Shown here: positions 46,640 to 55,417 of the stretch, in pieces
Layout: the number at the start of each line of letters is the position of its first letter
Position numbering within the stretch: the stretch's first letter is position 1
Origin: Bifidobacterium sp. WK012_4_13
GTDB lineage: Bacteria > Actinomycetota > Actinomycetes > Actinomycetales > Bifidobacteriaceae
Direction of reading: 5' to 3'
Assembly: GCF_041080835.1 (NCBI RefSeq)
Contig: NZ_CP129683.1
Location: 558,001-622,000 of the forward strand
Length of the DNA stretch: 64,000 nucleotides
The notes under the pieces: model-generated
What the model was told of the DNA's origin: nothing
Seen by the model: only the letters and a program-made list of their open reading frames with translations
Database searches by the model: none
Made by a program: the position numbers and the translations under genes

Positions 46640-49330
46640 TCAGGCCTTCATCGCCTCGTGTTTCAATTGCTGGAGGGCCTCGTCGATCGCGGAGACATCC
46701 TGTCCGCCACCCTGGGCGAAGTCCGGCTTGCCGCCACCGCCGCCGCCGAGCACCTTCGAGGCGCCCCGAACCAGGTCGCCCGCCTTGATGCCCAGCTCAC
46801 GTGCAGCCGAGTTGGTCGCAACCACGATTATCGGACGATTGGCATCGCTCTGACCCGCAAGGGCGACCACGGTGGGTCTGTCCTCGCCAAGTCTTGCTCG
46901 AATGTCGGTAGCCGCCTTGCGCAGCGTCTCGACGGTCCCGTAATGGCCGACATTCCTGACCGCAAGCTGTACCTTCGAGTCGGACTGCTGTGCAGCGGCC
47001 ACCAGCTCGGGAACTGATTCGGCGAGCTGAGCCTCGTACATCGCAGATAGCCTGCGATCGGATTCCTTCAACTTTGCAAGCAGTGCTCCAATACGATCCT
47101 GAAGCTCATCGGGGCGTGCGTTCAACCTGTCCGAAAGCTGCGAGACAAGGGCATGCTCGCGGGCATTGTATTGGTATGCCCCCTGGGCAACCAGCGCATC
47201 GACGCGTCGAACGCCGGTGCCGACCGAGGCCTCTGAGATTATCGAGACGGAGCCGATCTTGCCGACATGATCGACGTGCGTTCCACCGCAGAGTTCACGG
47301 CTCCAGCCATCCTGCCCGATGGAAACGACTCGAACGACGTCACCGTATTTCTCTCCGAAGAGATGCATCGCCCCAAGTGCTATGGCATCGTCGTACTTCA
47401 TCTCGGTCGTGGTGACTGCAAGGTTGTCGCGAACGCGGTCATTGACGCGAGCCTCAACCTCTTCCATCGCATTCCGGCTCGGTGCGCTCGACCACTGGAA
47501 GTCGAATCTGAGGCGATTAGGAGCATCCTCCGAACCGCGTTGCGTCGCGCGAGGTCCAAGTTCCTCCTGCAAGGCCTTGTGAACCATATGCGTGGCGGTG
47601 TGGGAACGGGCGATGGCTCCACGCCGATCGACGTCGATGGTCGCGGTCACATCTGCCCCGATGCTCAGCGTCCCTTCCGTCAGACGGCACTGGTGGACCG
47701 TCAGGCCCTTCACAGGATGCTGGACATCGTCGACCTCGAGTACCGCACCATCGTCCGAGAGGATCTCTCCCTGATCGGCAAGCTGACCGCCGGCCTCGGC
47801 ATAGAAAGGCGTGCGGTCCAGAATCACCTCCACGCTCGCAGGAGCCTTCACGGCAGGCACGCCGCCCTTGCCTTCCTCGATAAGACCGATCACTCTCGAA
47901 CGGCTCGAGAAATCGGTGTATCCAAGGAACGAAATCGGTTGCGCAAGCGTCTTCTTGAAATCGTCGTATACGCTCAGGTCAACGTTATGACGCTTCTTGA
48001 GGGCATCTTCACGGGCGCGGGACTTCTGCTCGGCCATGAGCTCGCGGAACTTCGGCTCATCGACCTTGACACCCTGCTCCTCGGCCATCTCCAAGGTGAG
48101 CTCGATCGGGAATCCGTACGTATCATGGAGGGTAAACGCATCCTGACCGCTTACGATGCCACCATCGGGAGCACCTTCCGATTGTCTTGCCTTCTTCACG
48201 GCAACATCGAGGATGGAAGTCCCGTTGTCCAAGGTACGGCGGAACGCATCCTCCTCGCCGTAGGCGACTTCGGAAATCTCCTTGAAGCGCTCATTCAGCT
48301 CTGGATAGCTTGGAGCCATCGCATCCTTCGATACGGGAAGCAAGTCAGGCAGTACCTCATCCCGCACGCCCAAGGTCCGCATCGATCGGACGGAACGACG
48401 CAGCAGCCTGCGAAGCACGTACCCGCGGCCTTCGTTACTGGGGCGCACGCCATCGCTCATGATCATGAGGGCACTGCGAACATGATCCGCGACGACACGG
48501 AACCGCACATCGTCGTCTTCGCTGTCGCCATAGGTACGGCCTGAAACACGCTCTGCCGCCTCGATGACCGGATATACCTCGTCGGTCTCATAGATGTTGT
48601 TCTTGCCCTGCATCAGATAGGCAAGCCGCTCGAGGCCCGCACCGGTGTCTATGTTCTTGTGCTGAAGCTCGCCGACTATGTGCAGGTCGGTCTTGGACTT
48701 CACATTGTCGACCTCATAGTTCTCGAACACGAGGTCCCAGATTTCTATGTATCGGCTTTCATCGGCTGCAGGACCGCCTTCGATGCCGTATTCGGGTCCG
48801 CGGTCGACATATATCTCGGAGCATGGTCCGCCGGGGCCAGGGCCGCCAGTCGTCCAGAAGTTGTCTTCCATGCCCATGATCTGCATATGGGCCGGATCCA
48901 TGCCCTCGTTGCGCCACAGCGAACGGGCTTCCTCATCGTCGGTATAGGTGGTCACCCACAGCGTCTCGGGGTCGAATCCGTATCCGCCCTTGTCTTGCTG
49001 CGTGGTGAGCAGCTCCCAAGCGTAATGTATCGCCTCGGCCTTGAAGTAGTCGCCAAAGGAGAAGTTTCCCAGCATCTGGAAGAAGGTGCCATGCCGTGTC
49101 GTCTTGCCGACCTCATCGATGTCAAGCGTCCGGACGCACTTCTGGTTGCTGGCCATCCGGTGGCTTGGAGGAGTCTGCTCACCCAGCAGATAGGGAATGA
49201 ACGGAACCATTCCGGCTATCGTGAAGAGTGTTGTCGGGTTTGGCGATATCAGCGATGCGGAGGGCACCACCATATGACCGTGATTGGCGAAATAATCCAA
49301 ATAGCGCTTCGCTATGACTGAAGTGCGCAT
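46640..49330 (-). CDS. alaS: Alanyl-tRNA synthetase
   Basis: 896 residues. The class II core starts [16 protein letters not shown] (here [21 protein letters not shown]) with [14 protein letters not shown]. The editing domain has [12 protein letters not shown] and [12 protein letters not shown] with the zinc-binding His/Cys set. The C-terminal C-Ala domain includes [12 protein letters not shown]. It charges tRNA-Ala. ATG at 49330 with GGAG upstream. The first 30 residues lack unusual insertions and the length is normal. Confidence 0.97.
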   Translation of the reverse strand: MRTSVIAKRYLDYFANHGHMVVPSASLISPNPTTLFTIAGMVPFIPYLLGEQTPPSHRMASNQKCVRTLDIDEVGKTTRHGTFFQMLGNFSFGDYFKAEAIHYAWELLTTQQDKGGYGFDPETLWVTTYTDDEEARSLWRNEGMDPAHMQIMGMEDNFWTTGGPGPGGPCSEIYVDRGPEYGIEGGPAADESRYIEIWDLVFENYEVDNVKSKTDLHIVGELQHKNIDTGAGLERLAYLMQGKNNIYETDEVYPVIEAAERVSGRTYGDSEDDDVRFRVVADHVRSALMIMSDGVRPSNEGRGYVLRRLLRRSVRSMRTLGVRDEVLPDLLPVSKDAMAPSYPELNERFKEISEVAYGEEDAFRRTLDNGTSILDVAVKKARQSEGAPDGGIVSGQDAFTLHDTYGFPIELTLEMAEEQGVKVDEPKFRELMAEQKSRAREDALKKRHNVDLSVYDDFKKTLAQPISFLGYTDFSSRSRVIGLIEEGKGGVPAVKAPASVEVILDRTPFYAEAGGQLADQGEILSDDGAVLEVDDVQHPVKGLTVHQCRLTEGTLSIGADVTATIDVDRRGAIARSHTATHMVHKALQEELGPRATQRGSEDAPNRLRFDFQWSSAPSRNAMEEVEARVNDRVRDNLAVTTTEMKYDDAIALGAMHLFGEKYGDVVRVVSIGQDGWSRELCGGTHVDHVGKIGSVSIISEASVGTGVRRVDALVAQGAYQYNAREHALVSQLSDRLNARPDELQDRIGALLAKLKESDRRLSAMYEAQLAESVPELVAAAQQSDSKVQLAVRNVGHYGTVETLRKAATDIRARLGEDRPTVVALAGQSDANRPIIVVATNSAARELGIKAGDLVRGASKVLGGGGGGKPDFAQGGGQDVSAIDEALQQLKHEAMKA

Positions 49331-49361
49331 TCTGCTGTTGACTCCTTATAGATACATGGTT

Positions 49362-49387
49362 AAAGCCGCCTGTGATGAGGCGGCTTT
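49362..49387 (-). terminator. Hairpin between the DUF6167-like gene and alaS
   Basis: AAAGCCGCCT, six bases, AGGCGGCTTT form a 10-bp stem followed on the minus strand by AACC. The short T stretch makes it a moderate terminator or an attenuator ahead of alaS. Confidence 0.5.
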
Positions 49388-49419
49388 GCACTCATGAGTG
49401 TCCGCTGTCTCGCTCCTTG

Positions 49420-49659
49420 CTAAGCGCGGAAACGCTCTGCATACCTCGCATTCAATTCGCTCTCGCGTTGAATGCGTGCCTGCTGAAACTCTTGGAACAA
49501 TCCGTTGAGAGTCCGGGCCGCGACGTTGGTTTGATCGGGCCCAAGAATGAACTCCCTGGCAGTCTTGGGTGTGTTCGCCTTGACATACGACTGCGCCTTG
49601 CTCACGGCGACGACGCCGACTGCGATACCGACGCCAATCCAGAATAATCGTTTTACCAT
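49420..49659 (-). CDS. Small membrane protein, DUF6167-like
   Basis: 79 residues. One N-terminal membrane segment (LFWIGVGIAVGVVAVSKA) followed by a polar region with FILGPDQTNVAARTLNGLFQEF. It resembles the small actinobacterial proteins encoded between alaS and rpsD. The GGAG site overlaps the stop of the DUF948 protein, so the two are coupled. Function unknown. Confidence 0.8.
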   Translation of the reverse strand: MVKRLFWIGVGIAVGVVAVSKAQSYVKANTPKTAREFILGPDQTNVAARTLNGLFQEFQQARIQRESELNARYAERFRA

Positions 49660-49662
49660 GTC

Positions 49663-50112
49663 TTACTCCTCGGTGACGTGGGTTGCAGCGGCGGGTGCAT
49701 CGGCATCGGCGGATGCAGTCGAGAATGTCGGCTGCTTTGCGGCTGACGAAGCGTGTCCCTTGCGAGACATGAATGATGTCGCCGTCGTCCTGATCGCATA
49801 AAAGGCCGATGCGAGCTTGATGATCGGCTTGCCGAGCATGGAAGCATACAGGTCCGTCAATGCTCCGACATTGTTGGCTGTCGTCGATGCGGCGGAGGAA
49901 ATCCTGTTCACATCGGCCAAGGTGCCATTGACCTGTTTCACCGTTGTCGCCGTTTCATCGATGGTCGGCATGACATGGTCACCCGTCTGCTTCACGGTGT
50001 CAGATATCTGATCGAGCAGTCTGCCCAGCCGGATGAGCGGATATATCAAAAAACCTGCCAGAACCGCAAAAGCGATGGCAGCAATAAGACCGGCGATTTC
50101 ACCAACACCCAT
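49663..50112 (-). CDS. DUF948 domain membrane protein
   Basis: 149 residues. One N-terminal membrane segment (GLIAAIAFAVLAGFLIYPLI), then an amphipathic helical region LLDQISDTVKQTGDHVMPTIDETA typical of DUF948, and an Ala/Ser-rich tail. Co-transcribed with the next gene and alaS. Family function is unknown; a scaffold or general-stress role is sometimes suggested. Confidence 0.85.
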   Translation of the reverse strand: MGVGEIAGLIAAIAFAVLAGFLIYPLIRLGRLLDQISDTVKQTGDHVMPTIDETATTVKQVNGTLADVNRISSAASTTANNVGALTDLYASMLGKPIIKLASAFYAIRTTATSFMSRKGHASSAAKQPTFSTASADADAPAAATHVTEE

Positions 50113-50282
50113 ACCCCTACCTCTTTCTCAGCTAAATCTCGTACTCGCACAAGGCTACCACCACGAATCGAAGAGCTGCCCTCGACCACTGAAATTCATG
50201 TCTGAGCAAGATGTCTGCAGCGGCGATGGTTTTCACTTGGACATCTGCCCTCCGATTCGACGCGACGTGTGCCCAAGGCCTC

Positions 50283-50954
50283 TCATTGATTGTATGAAAC
50301 GATCGAAACAGCATCGTCGATGTCCTGCGACGTGTCAAAGTCGAGTTGCGTGACACTGCCATTCAACGGACGCTCACTCAAGTCGTATCCGTCCGGAGCG
50401 AACCGATGCATGATGCTGAGCAGGGTGTTGCCGTGTGATATCACCAGGACATGAGCATCTTCGTGCAATTGCGGATGATTCGCAATTATCGAGAATCCCT
50501 TCTCAATGCGATCCCAGTATTCCTCGTCGGATTCCGCATCATGGAACGGATCTGCCTCCTTGAGAAAGTCCTTGGTCGCCGCGAGTCCAAACCGTTCAAC
50601 GATTGCGTTGTATGAGCCCGCGCCGTGAGGAGCTCCGGCCGCCCACCACGCAGCTGCCATGTCCTGCCCTTCGAAATAGCCATAGAACTGCTCACGAAAA
50701 TGCATGTCCCGCACCAGTCGGGGCTGTTCCTTCTGCGCTGTGTTCTCTTCAAGAATCGTATGCGCTGTTATCTCGGCGCGAGTAGTGTCAGAGCAGAAGG
50801 CAGCTGCAAAGGCAACGTCCTTCAATGTTCGCCCCGCCTTGTGGGCATCCTCGTATCCTGACTGGGTAAGTGGCGAATTGGACCACCCCTGCAGTCGGTT
50901 ATATCTGTTGAAATATGTTTGACCATGCCGCACTAGATGTAAATGAAGAATCAT
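50283..50954 (-). CDS. Histidine phosphatase superfamily protein (phosphoglycerate mutase-like)
   Basis: 223 residues from ATG at 50954 (MILHLHLVRHGQTYFN). LVRHGQT carries the phospho-accepting His; the second catalytic His is in VLVISHGNTLLSIMH. SDTTRAEITAHTI corresponds to the conserved Arg region. The substrate is not determined by sequence: the family ranges from sugar phosphates to cell-wall intermediates. An open frame upstream adds 28 residues without family similarity. Single gene. Confidence 0.88.
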   Translation of the reverse strand: MILHLHLVRHGQTYFNRYNRLQGWSNSPLTQSGYEDAHKAGRTLKDVAFAAAFCSDTTRAEITAHTILEENTAQKEQPRLVRDMHFREQFYGYFEGQDMAAAWWAAGAPHGAGSYNAIVERFGLAATKDFLKEADPFHDAESDEEYWDRIEKGFSIIANHPQLHEDAHVLVISHGNTLLSIMHRFAPDGYDLSERPLNGSVTQLDFDTSQDIDDAVSIVSYNQ

Positions 50955-51046
50955 ACGACCATTATCGCACCGCACTAACTGTTTGTTTGGTGAAGTGATG
51001 ACGAACAGGCTGTTGTCACGCGGCTTCATCGTGCACAATAACAGGT

Positions 51047-51412
51047 ATGGGACATTTCATAGGACGTTGGTTCACTCTTACCATTGCCGCTGGAGCTATG
51101 GTATGGCTTCTGCCTGGAACCGTCATCATTGGGTCGAGCAATGTGCTCGCATTACTGAGCTTCGCCTTGTTCATGGCGCTGATTAACGCCTCGATCAAGC
51201 CCATCGTGCATATTCTTGCGCTTCCACTCACGATTCTGACCCTAGGTCTTGCGGCATTGGTGATCAATGTCATCTTCATGGAGCTTGCATCGTGGCTTTC
51301 ACTGTCGATCTTCCACACTGGCGTCTATATCGAAGGCTTCTGGTGGGCAGTCATCGGAGGCTTCATCATGATGGTCGTGAACGGCATCGTCAGCGCAATC
51401 ATCGGTGATTGA
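51047..51412 (+). CDS. YvlD-like (phage holin family 4) membrane protein
   Basis: 121 residues, four membrane segments, PF04020-like pattern (INASIKPIVHILALPLTILTLGL, then ALVINVIFM). Such proteins are widespread small membrane proteins in Firmicutes and Actinobacteria, not true phage holins. A weak ACAGG site precedes the ATG. Convergent with rpsD across palindrome B3 and a strong terminator. Function unknown. Confidence 0.85.
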   Translation: MGHFIGRWFTLTIAAGAMVWLLPGTVIIGSSNVLALLSFALFMALINASIKPIVHILALPLTILTLGLAALVINVIFMELASWLSLSIFHTGVYIEGFWWAVIGGFIMMVVNGIVSAIIGD

Positions 51413-51437
51413 GCATGCTCAGACGGTGCTGTCAGGA

Positions 51438-51558
51438 CGAGATCTTGAGTTTTGCGGCATTTCTTGAGAAACAAGGCTCAAAAACGTTGATATGACGAAC
51501 GGATAAAGCCAAAAATTGGCATCGATACATTCAAATTGCCGCAAAACTCGCAATCTCG
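51438..51558. repeat. Palindromic element B3 (core 51446-51550, 105 bp)
   Basis: Left arm TGAGTTTTGCGGCATTTC and right arm complementary to CGAGTTTTGCGGCAATTT; the inner arms have diverged. Outer CGAG at 51438-51441 and CTCG at 51555-51558, each four bases from the core. The centre holds CGTTGATAT as in B1 and B2. It starts 25 bases past the holin-like stop. Confidence 0.88.
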
Positions 51559-51563
51559 AATGC

Positions 51564-51609
51564 AAAATGGCGTTGGCGTGGGAAGATTTCCCACGCCAAC
51601 GCCATTTTT
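51564..51609. terminator. Bidirectional terminator between the holin-like gene and rpsD
   Basis: AAAATGGCGTTGGCGTGGGAA and its perfect complement with a three-base loop, T-rich on both strands. It lies 15 bases past the rpsD stop and serves both convergent genes. Confidence 0.9.
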
Positions 51610-51624
51610 GACGGTAAACAGCAA

Positions 51625-52251
51625 TCAGCGAGCGTAGTACTCGACGACGTACTGGATGTTGACCTGAACCGGAATCTCCTCTGGCTCTGGCTGGCGGGTC
51701 AAGGTCGCCTTGAGCGAGGCAAGATCCACATCAAGATATGGAGGAACAGCAGGAAGCACGTCGCGGTGGACGCCTTCGGCTGCAATCTGGAACGGGACCG
51801 TGGTCTGGCTCTTGGGCTTGACCTGGATGGTCTGGCCAGGACGAACGTGATAGCTGGGGCGGTCGACGATGTTGCCATCGACGAGGATGTGGCGATGAAC
51901 GACATACTGACGTGCCTGAGCGGTGGTGCGGGCGATGCCTGCACGCAAGACGAGGGCATCGAGACGGCATTCGAGATCGCGCATCATGGCGTTGCCGGTC
52001 TGGCCTGCCTCATGCGTTCCCTTTTCATAGACTGCACGAAGCTGCTTCTCTGACACGCCATACTGCGCGCGCAGACGCTGCTTCTCGCGCAGACGAACCG
52101 CATAGTCCGATTCGGTGCGACGACGCGTGCGGCCGTGCTCGCCTGGAGCATACGGACGCTTTTCAAAGATGCGCTGAGCCTTTGGGGTCAGTGCGATGCC
52201 CAATGCGCGCGACAGGCGAACCTGACGGCGTGAGCGCTGTACCTTAGTCAT
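51625..52251 (-). CDS. rpsD: 30S ribosomal protein S4
   Basis: 208 residues from ATG at 52251 behind AAGGAA. RSRRQVRLSRALGIALTPKA, RPYAPGEHGRTRRR and the S4 RNA-binding domain LDALVLRAGIARTTAQARQYV, with HRHILVDGNIVDRPSYHVRPGQ, define it. There is no N-terminal zinc-cysteine set, as in the cysteine-free bacterial form. Assembles early in the 30S subunit. Single gene with a strong terminator. Confidence 0.97.
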   Translation of the reverse strand: MTKVQRSRRQVRLSRALGIALTPKAQRIFEKRPYAPGEHGRTRRRTESDYAVRLREKQRLRAQYGVSEKQLRAVYEKGTHEAGQTGNAMMRDLECRLDALVLRAGIARTTAQARQYVVHRHILVDGNIVDRPSYHVRPGQTIQVKPKSQTTVPFQIAAEGVHRDVLPAVPPYLDVDLASLKATLTRQPEPEEIPVQVNIQYVVEYYAR

Positions 52252-52493
52252 GTTATTCCTTATTACTTCTGTCGTTATCTGAACGAAAGGAGGATTGCTC
52301 CCCCGAGTCGGCCTCTCCAATGCTTCACCGTGACATGCACGAACGGCGTTCGACGCCGCCGACCCATTGATGGGCTATGACTCCAGATAAGTCTTCGCTG
52401 ATGCGAACACCGAAAGAACAGCATACACGAAAGCATGTATAACTCGCCTGCGCACCCAGCAATTCTGACAACGCCCGCATGCATTTCGGTTTC
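52252..52493. other. Intergenic region between pcrA end and rpsD start
   Basis: No gene. A CGGCGTTCGACGCCG hairpin at about 52342-52356 lies in the probable rpsD leader; S4 leaders often carry autogenous binding sites, but this one is short and the match is not specific. TATACATG and TATGCT on the minus strand are possible promoter boxes. Confidence 0.35.
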
Positions 52494-55136
52494 TCAGAGC
52501 TTTTCTATCGGAGCCATCCTCAGTAGCAGCCGCTTGACCCCATCGCTGCCAAAGTCGACGGTGATGATGGATTTCGGTCCCTTGTCGTGAATCTCCGTGA
52601 CGGTGCCCAAGCCATATTTGTCATGCGCGATCCGATCTCCCACGGAGAAGTCAGCCACGCTCAATCCTGACTTGTTCGCCATGTCCGGAGTGGAAGCGCC
52701 GGAATGGGCTCCCATCGCCTTCGAACCGGAGGAAGCCGAAGAGGAACGTCGACGTGTGGTCACCGCCGACGAACGGCTGCCGGACCTCATTGAACTTCCC
52801 GCATGCCCATAGGCGCCATAGGAGTTGGATCCCGAGCCATACGAGGAGCCGGAGCCCGAACCGGCACTGCGGGAGGAACCTCCCCGCGAACCGTATGAGC
52901 CGTATGAGCCATACGACCCGTATGAACGGTGCGAAGAACCTGAAGCACCGGAAGCGCCGGAAGAACGTGTGGAACCGAATGCAGGAGAAAAGTCTTCGTC
53001 CTCGAAACCTCCGAACTCGTCATCGCCGCTGCCCCACGAGCCCTGCATTCTCTCCATGCTCGACTCACGGCGCTTCCAATCGATCAGCCCTTCGGGGATC
53101 TCGTCGAGAAACTGGCTCGGCAGCATGTCATTCGACTGACCCCACTGAGAACGCACCGATGCTCGGGTAAGATACAGCCTTCTTCTTGCTCGTGTTATGC
53201 CCACATATGCCAGTCGTCTCTCCTCGGCGAGCTCCGACGAATCTTCGAGACTTCGCGAGTGAGGGAAGGTTCCCTGCTCCATGCCGGTCAGGAACACGAC
53301 CGGATATTCCAATCCCTTGGCGGTATGCAATGTCATCAGCGTAACCTTGCCGGAATCCTCGGATTCGGAAGGAAGCTGGTCCGAATCCGCGACCAGCGCT
53401 GTCGTTTCCAGGAACGATTGGAGCGTCGCATCAGGGGTGTTCTGCTCAAACTCGGCAGCGACGGACTGAAGCTGAGACAGATTTTCGACACGCGAGGCAT
53501 CCTGTGGATCCTCCGACTGCTTCAGGGAGCTCAGCAGCCCGGACTTGTCAAGCATTTCACCGACTACCTCAGAAGGTCGGCGAGACGTTTGCGCCATCGC
53601 GCGAAGATCGGACATCAGATCGCGAAACTCCATCAGCTTCGTGTTCGTCCGCTTCGGGACGTCGGGGATTTCATCGATATGCGATATGCCTGACCAGAAG
53701 CTCGTGCCATGCTCGCCTGCGTACTCGGTTATGATGCCTTCGGCGCGCGGCCCCAGGCCTCGCTTGGGAACGTTCAGTATGCGTCGCATGTTCACATCGT
53801 CGTCCGGGTTCTCGATCGCCTGAAGGTATGCGAGCGCATCCTTGATCTCACGACGCTCATAGAATCGAGTGCCGCCCACCAGCTGATAAGGTATTCCAGC
53901 GTTGATCAGCGCCTCTTCCAAGGAACGGGACTGGGCGTTCGCCCGGTACATGATGGCGACGTCCGAGTATGAGATTCCCTCTTCTCCGGCGAGTCTGGCA
54001 ATTTCGGTAGAAATCCAGGCTGCTTCCTGCTGGGCGTTGTCGGCGGCGTATCCAACGATGCTGTCGCCCTTGCCGAGAGCCGTCCAGAGTTTCTTCGGCT
54101 TGCGATCCTCATTCTTGCTGATCACAGCGTTGGCGGCATCGAGAATCGTCTGCGTGGAACGGTAGTTCTGTTCGAGCATGATGGTCTTAGCCCGTGGAAA
54201 ATCCTTCTCGAAGTCACGAATGTTGCTGATGTCAGCTCCACGGAAGGCATAGATCGACTGGTCGGAGTCACCGACGACGGTCACCCATGCCGGTCCTGTC
54301 TTTCCAGCACCGATTGCGGTCGAAGCGGTTGTCTCATCGCCATCGATTCCAGCGAGCTCACGGATCAGCACATATTGTGCGTGGTTGGTGTCCTGGTACT
54401 CGTCGACGAGAATATAGCGGAATTTATGACGGTAGTAATCGGCCACCATCGGATCGTTGCGCAGAAGCTCCACGGTGCGGACGATCAAGTCGTCGAAGTC
54501 CACTGCATTCGCCATCGCCAGGCGATGCTCATACTCGGCATAGAGAACCGAGTACAGTTCCTCGACGTTGCCGAAGCGCCCTATGGAATGCGCCCGTTCG
54601 CCAGGGTGGAAGTCCGGGGCGTATTCCTTCAGCTGCGTCTGCCACCCCTGCAGGTTGTTCTTGTAGTCCGATATCCTGCTGAGCACGGCACGTGGCGTAT
54701 AGCGCTTCACATCGATGTTGAACTCGGTTTCGATCATCTTCACGAGACGTTCCGAGTCTGCCGAATCATAGATGGAGAAACCCGATTTCAGGCCGATGGA
54801 CTTCCCATCCCGTCTTAGAATCCTCACACAGGCGGAGTGAAATGTGGAAACCCACATGCGCTGTGCGACGGGGCCGATCAGACGCTGCAGACGTTCTCTC
54901 ATCTCGGCCGCTGCCTTGTTGGTGAATGTGATGGCAAGAATCTGGCTTGGCCACGCGCCTACCTGGCTGAGTATCCACGCGATCCTGCGCGTAAGCACGC
55001 GAGTCTTTCCAGACCCCGCACCCGCTCCGATAAGCAGCGCCCCACCGGAGTACTGCACAGCCTGGGCCTGCTGAGGATTGAGATCGCCTATCAGCTCCTC
55101 TGCACGGCGTTGTATCACATCTGGGTCAGAAAACAC
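52494..55136 (-). CDS. pcrA: ATP-dependent DNA helicase PcrA/UvrD
   Basis: 880 residues. LNPQQAQAV, GAGAGSGKTRVLTRRIAWI (Walker A), FDDLIVRTVELL, LVDEYQDTNHAQY (motif II), VTVVGDSDQSIYAFRGA, EQNYRST and VTLMTLHTAKGLEYPVVF cover the SF1A helicase motifs; YVGITRARRRLYLTRA is motif VI. The C-terminus ends with a Tudor-like segment (HDKYGLGTVTEI, then IITVDFGSDGVKRLLL). Before it, residues about 715-810 are a low-complexity linker with SYGSYGSYGSYGS and Gly/Ser runs, much longer than usual. Functions in nucleotide-excision repair and clearing of replication blocks. Confidence 0.95.
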   Translation of the reverse strand: MFSDPDVIQRRAEELIGDLNPQQAQAVQYSGGALLIGAGAGSGKTRVLTRRIAWILSQVGAWPSQILAITFTNKAAAEMRERLQRLIGPVAQRMWVSTFHSACVRILRRDGKSIGLKSGFSIYDSADSERLVKMIETEFNIDVKRYTPRAVLSRISDYKNNLQGWQTQLKEYAPDFHPGERAHSIGRFGNVEELYSVLYAEYEHRLAMANAVDFDDLIVRTVELLRNDPMVADYYRHKFRYILVDEYQDTNHAQYVLIRELAGIDGDETTASTAIGAGKTGPAWVTVVGDSDQSIYAFRGADISNIRDFEKDFPRAKTIMLEQNYRSTQTILDAANAVISKNEDRKPKKLWTALGKGDSIVGYAADNAQQEAAWISTEIARLAGEEGISYSDVAIMYRANAQSRSLEEALINAGIPYQLVGGTRFYERREIKDALAYLQAIENPDDDVNMRRILNVPKRGLGPRAEGIITEYAGEHGTSFWSGISHIDEIPDVPKRTNTKLMEFRDLMSDLRAMAQTSRRPSEVVGEMLDKSGLLSSLKQSEDPQDASRVENLSQLQSVAAEFEQNTPDATLQSFLETTALVADSDQLPSESEDSGKVTLMTLHTAKGLEYPVVFLTGMEQGTFPHSRSLEDSSELAEERRLAYVGITRARRRLYLTRASVRSQWGQSNDMLPSQFLDEIPEGLIDWKRRESSMERMQGSWGSGDDEFGGFEDEDFSPAFGSTRSSGASGASGSSHRSYGSYGSYGSYGSRGGSSRSAGSGSGSSYGSGSNSYGAYGHAGSSMRSGSRSSAVTTRRRSSSASSGSKAMGAHSGASTPDMANKSGLSVADFSVGDRIAHDKYGLGTVTEIHDKGPKSIITVDFGSDGVKRLLLRMAPIEKL

Positions 55137-55223
55137 TGCATTTCCCTTCCTGCCAAACTTTCAGCAAATCTTGTGTCTGGGCGTCGAACGTGCACGCTCG
55201 ACGCCATCCGATCCGGTCTCCAA

Positions 55224-55285
55224 CCGAGCCTCGAAAAACCAAGTTTCGAAAAACCGAGCTTCGAAGCACCAAGTTTCGAAGCGAG
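55224..55285. repeat. Tandem array of about 15-16-bp units upstream of pcrA
   Basis: Four units related to ACCAAGTTTCGAAA recur head to tail with small changes. Upstream at 55341-55375 an unrelated 11-bp unit TGCCCCAATCA occurs three times. Between pcrA and guaA (55137-55417) no gene is seen. Confidence 0.75.
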
Positions 55286-55340
55286 ACCCGTCGCCTTGGA
55301 CACGCCTGTGAACATGTTCGCGGCGCAACCTTCACATGGC

Positions 55341-55375
55341 TGCCCCAATCATGCCCCAATAATGCCCCAACCATG
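55341..55375. repeat. Three copies of an 11-bp unit
   Basis: TGCCCCAATCA, TGCCCCAATAA and TGCCCCAACCA in a row, about 43 bases past the guaA stop (minus strand). Confidence 0.8.
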
Positions 55376-55417
55376 CGGCTGCGGCCGAGTCAAGCTCTTC
55401 ACCCCAAGGAATCCGGG

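Noticed and set aside
51047..51412. Prophage remnant because of the holin-family name
   Set aside because: YvlD-like proteins are ordinary chromosomal membrane proteins and no other phage gene is nearby.
5876..51558. Palindromes as integron attC sites
   Set aside because: No integrase gene, no RYYYAAC/GTTRRRY core, and the arms are far longer and more conserved than attC arms.
55115..55374. Small minus-strand frames upstream of pcrA with repeated SKLGFSKLGF or LRNLVLR-type peptides
   Set aside because: They only translate the DNA tandem array, overlap the pcrA start and have no ribosome site.
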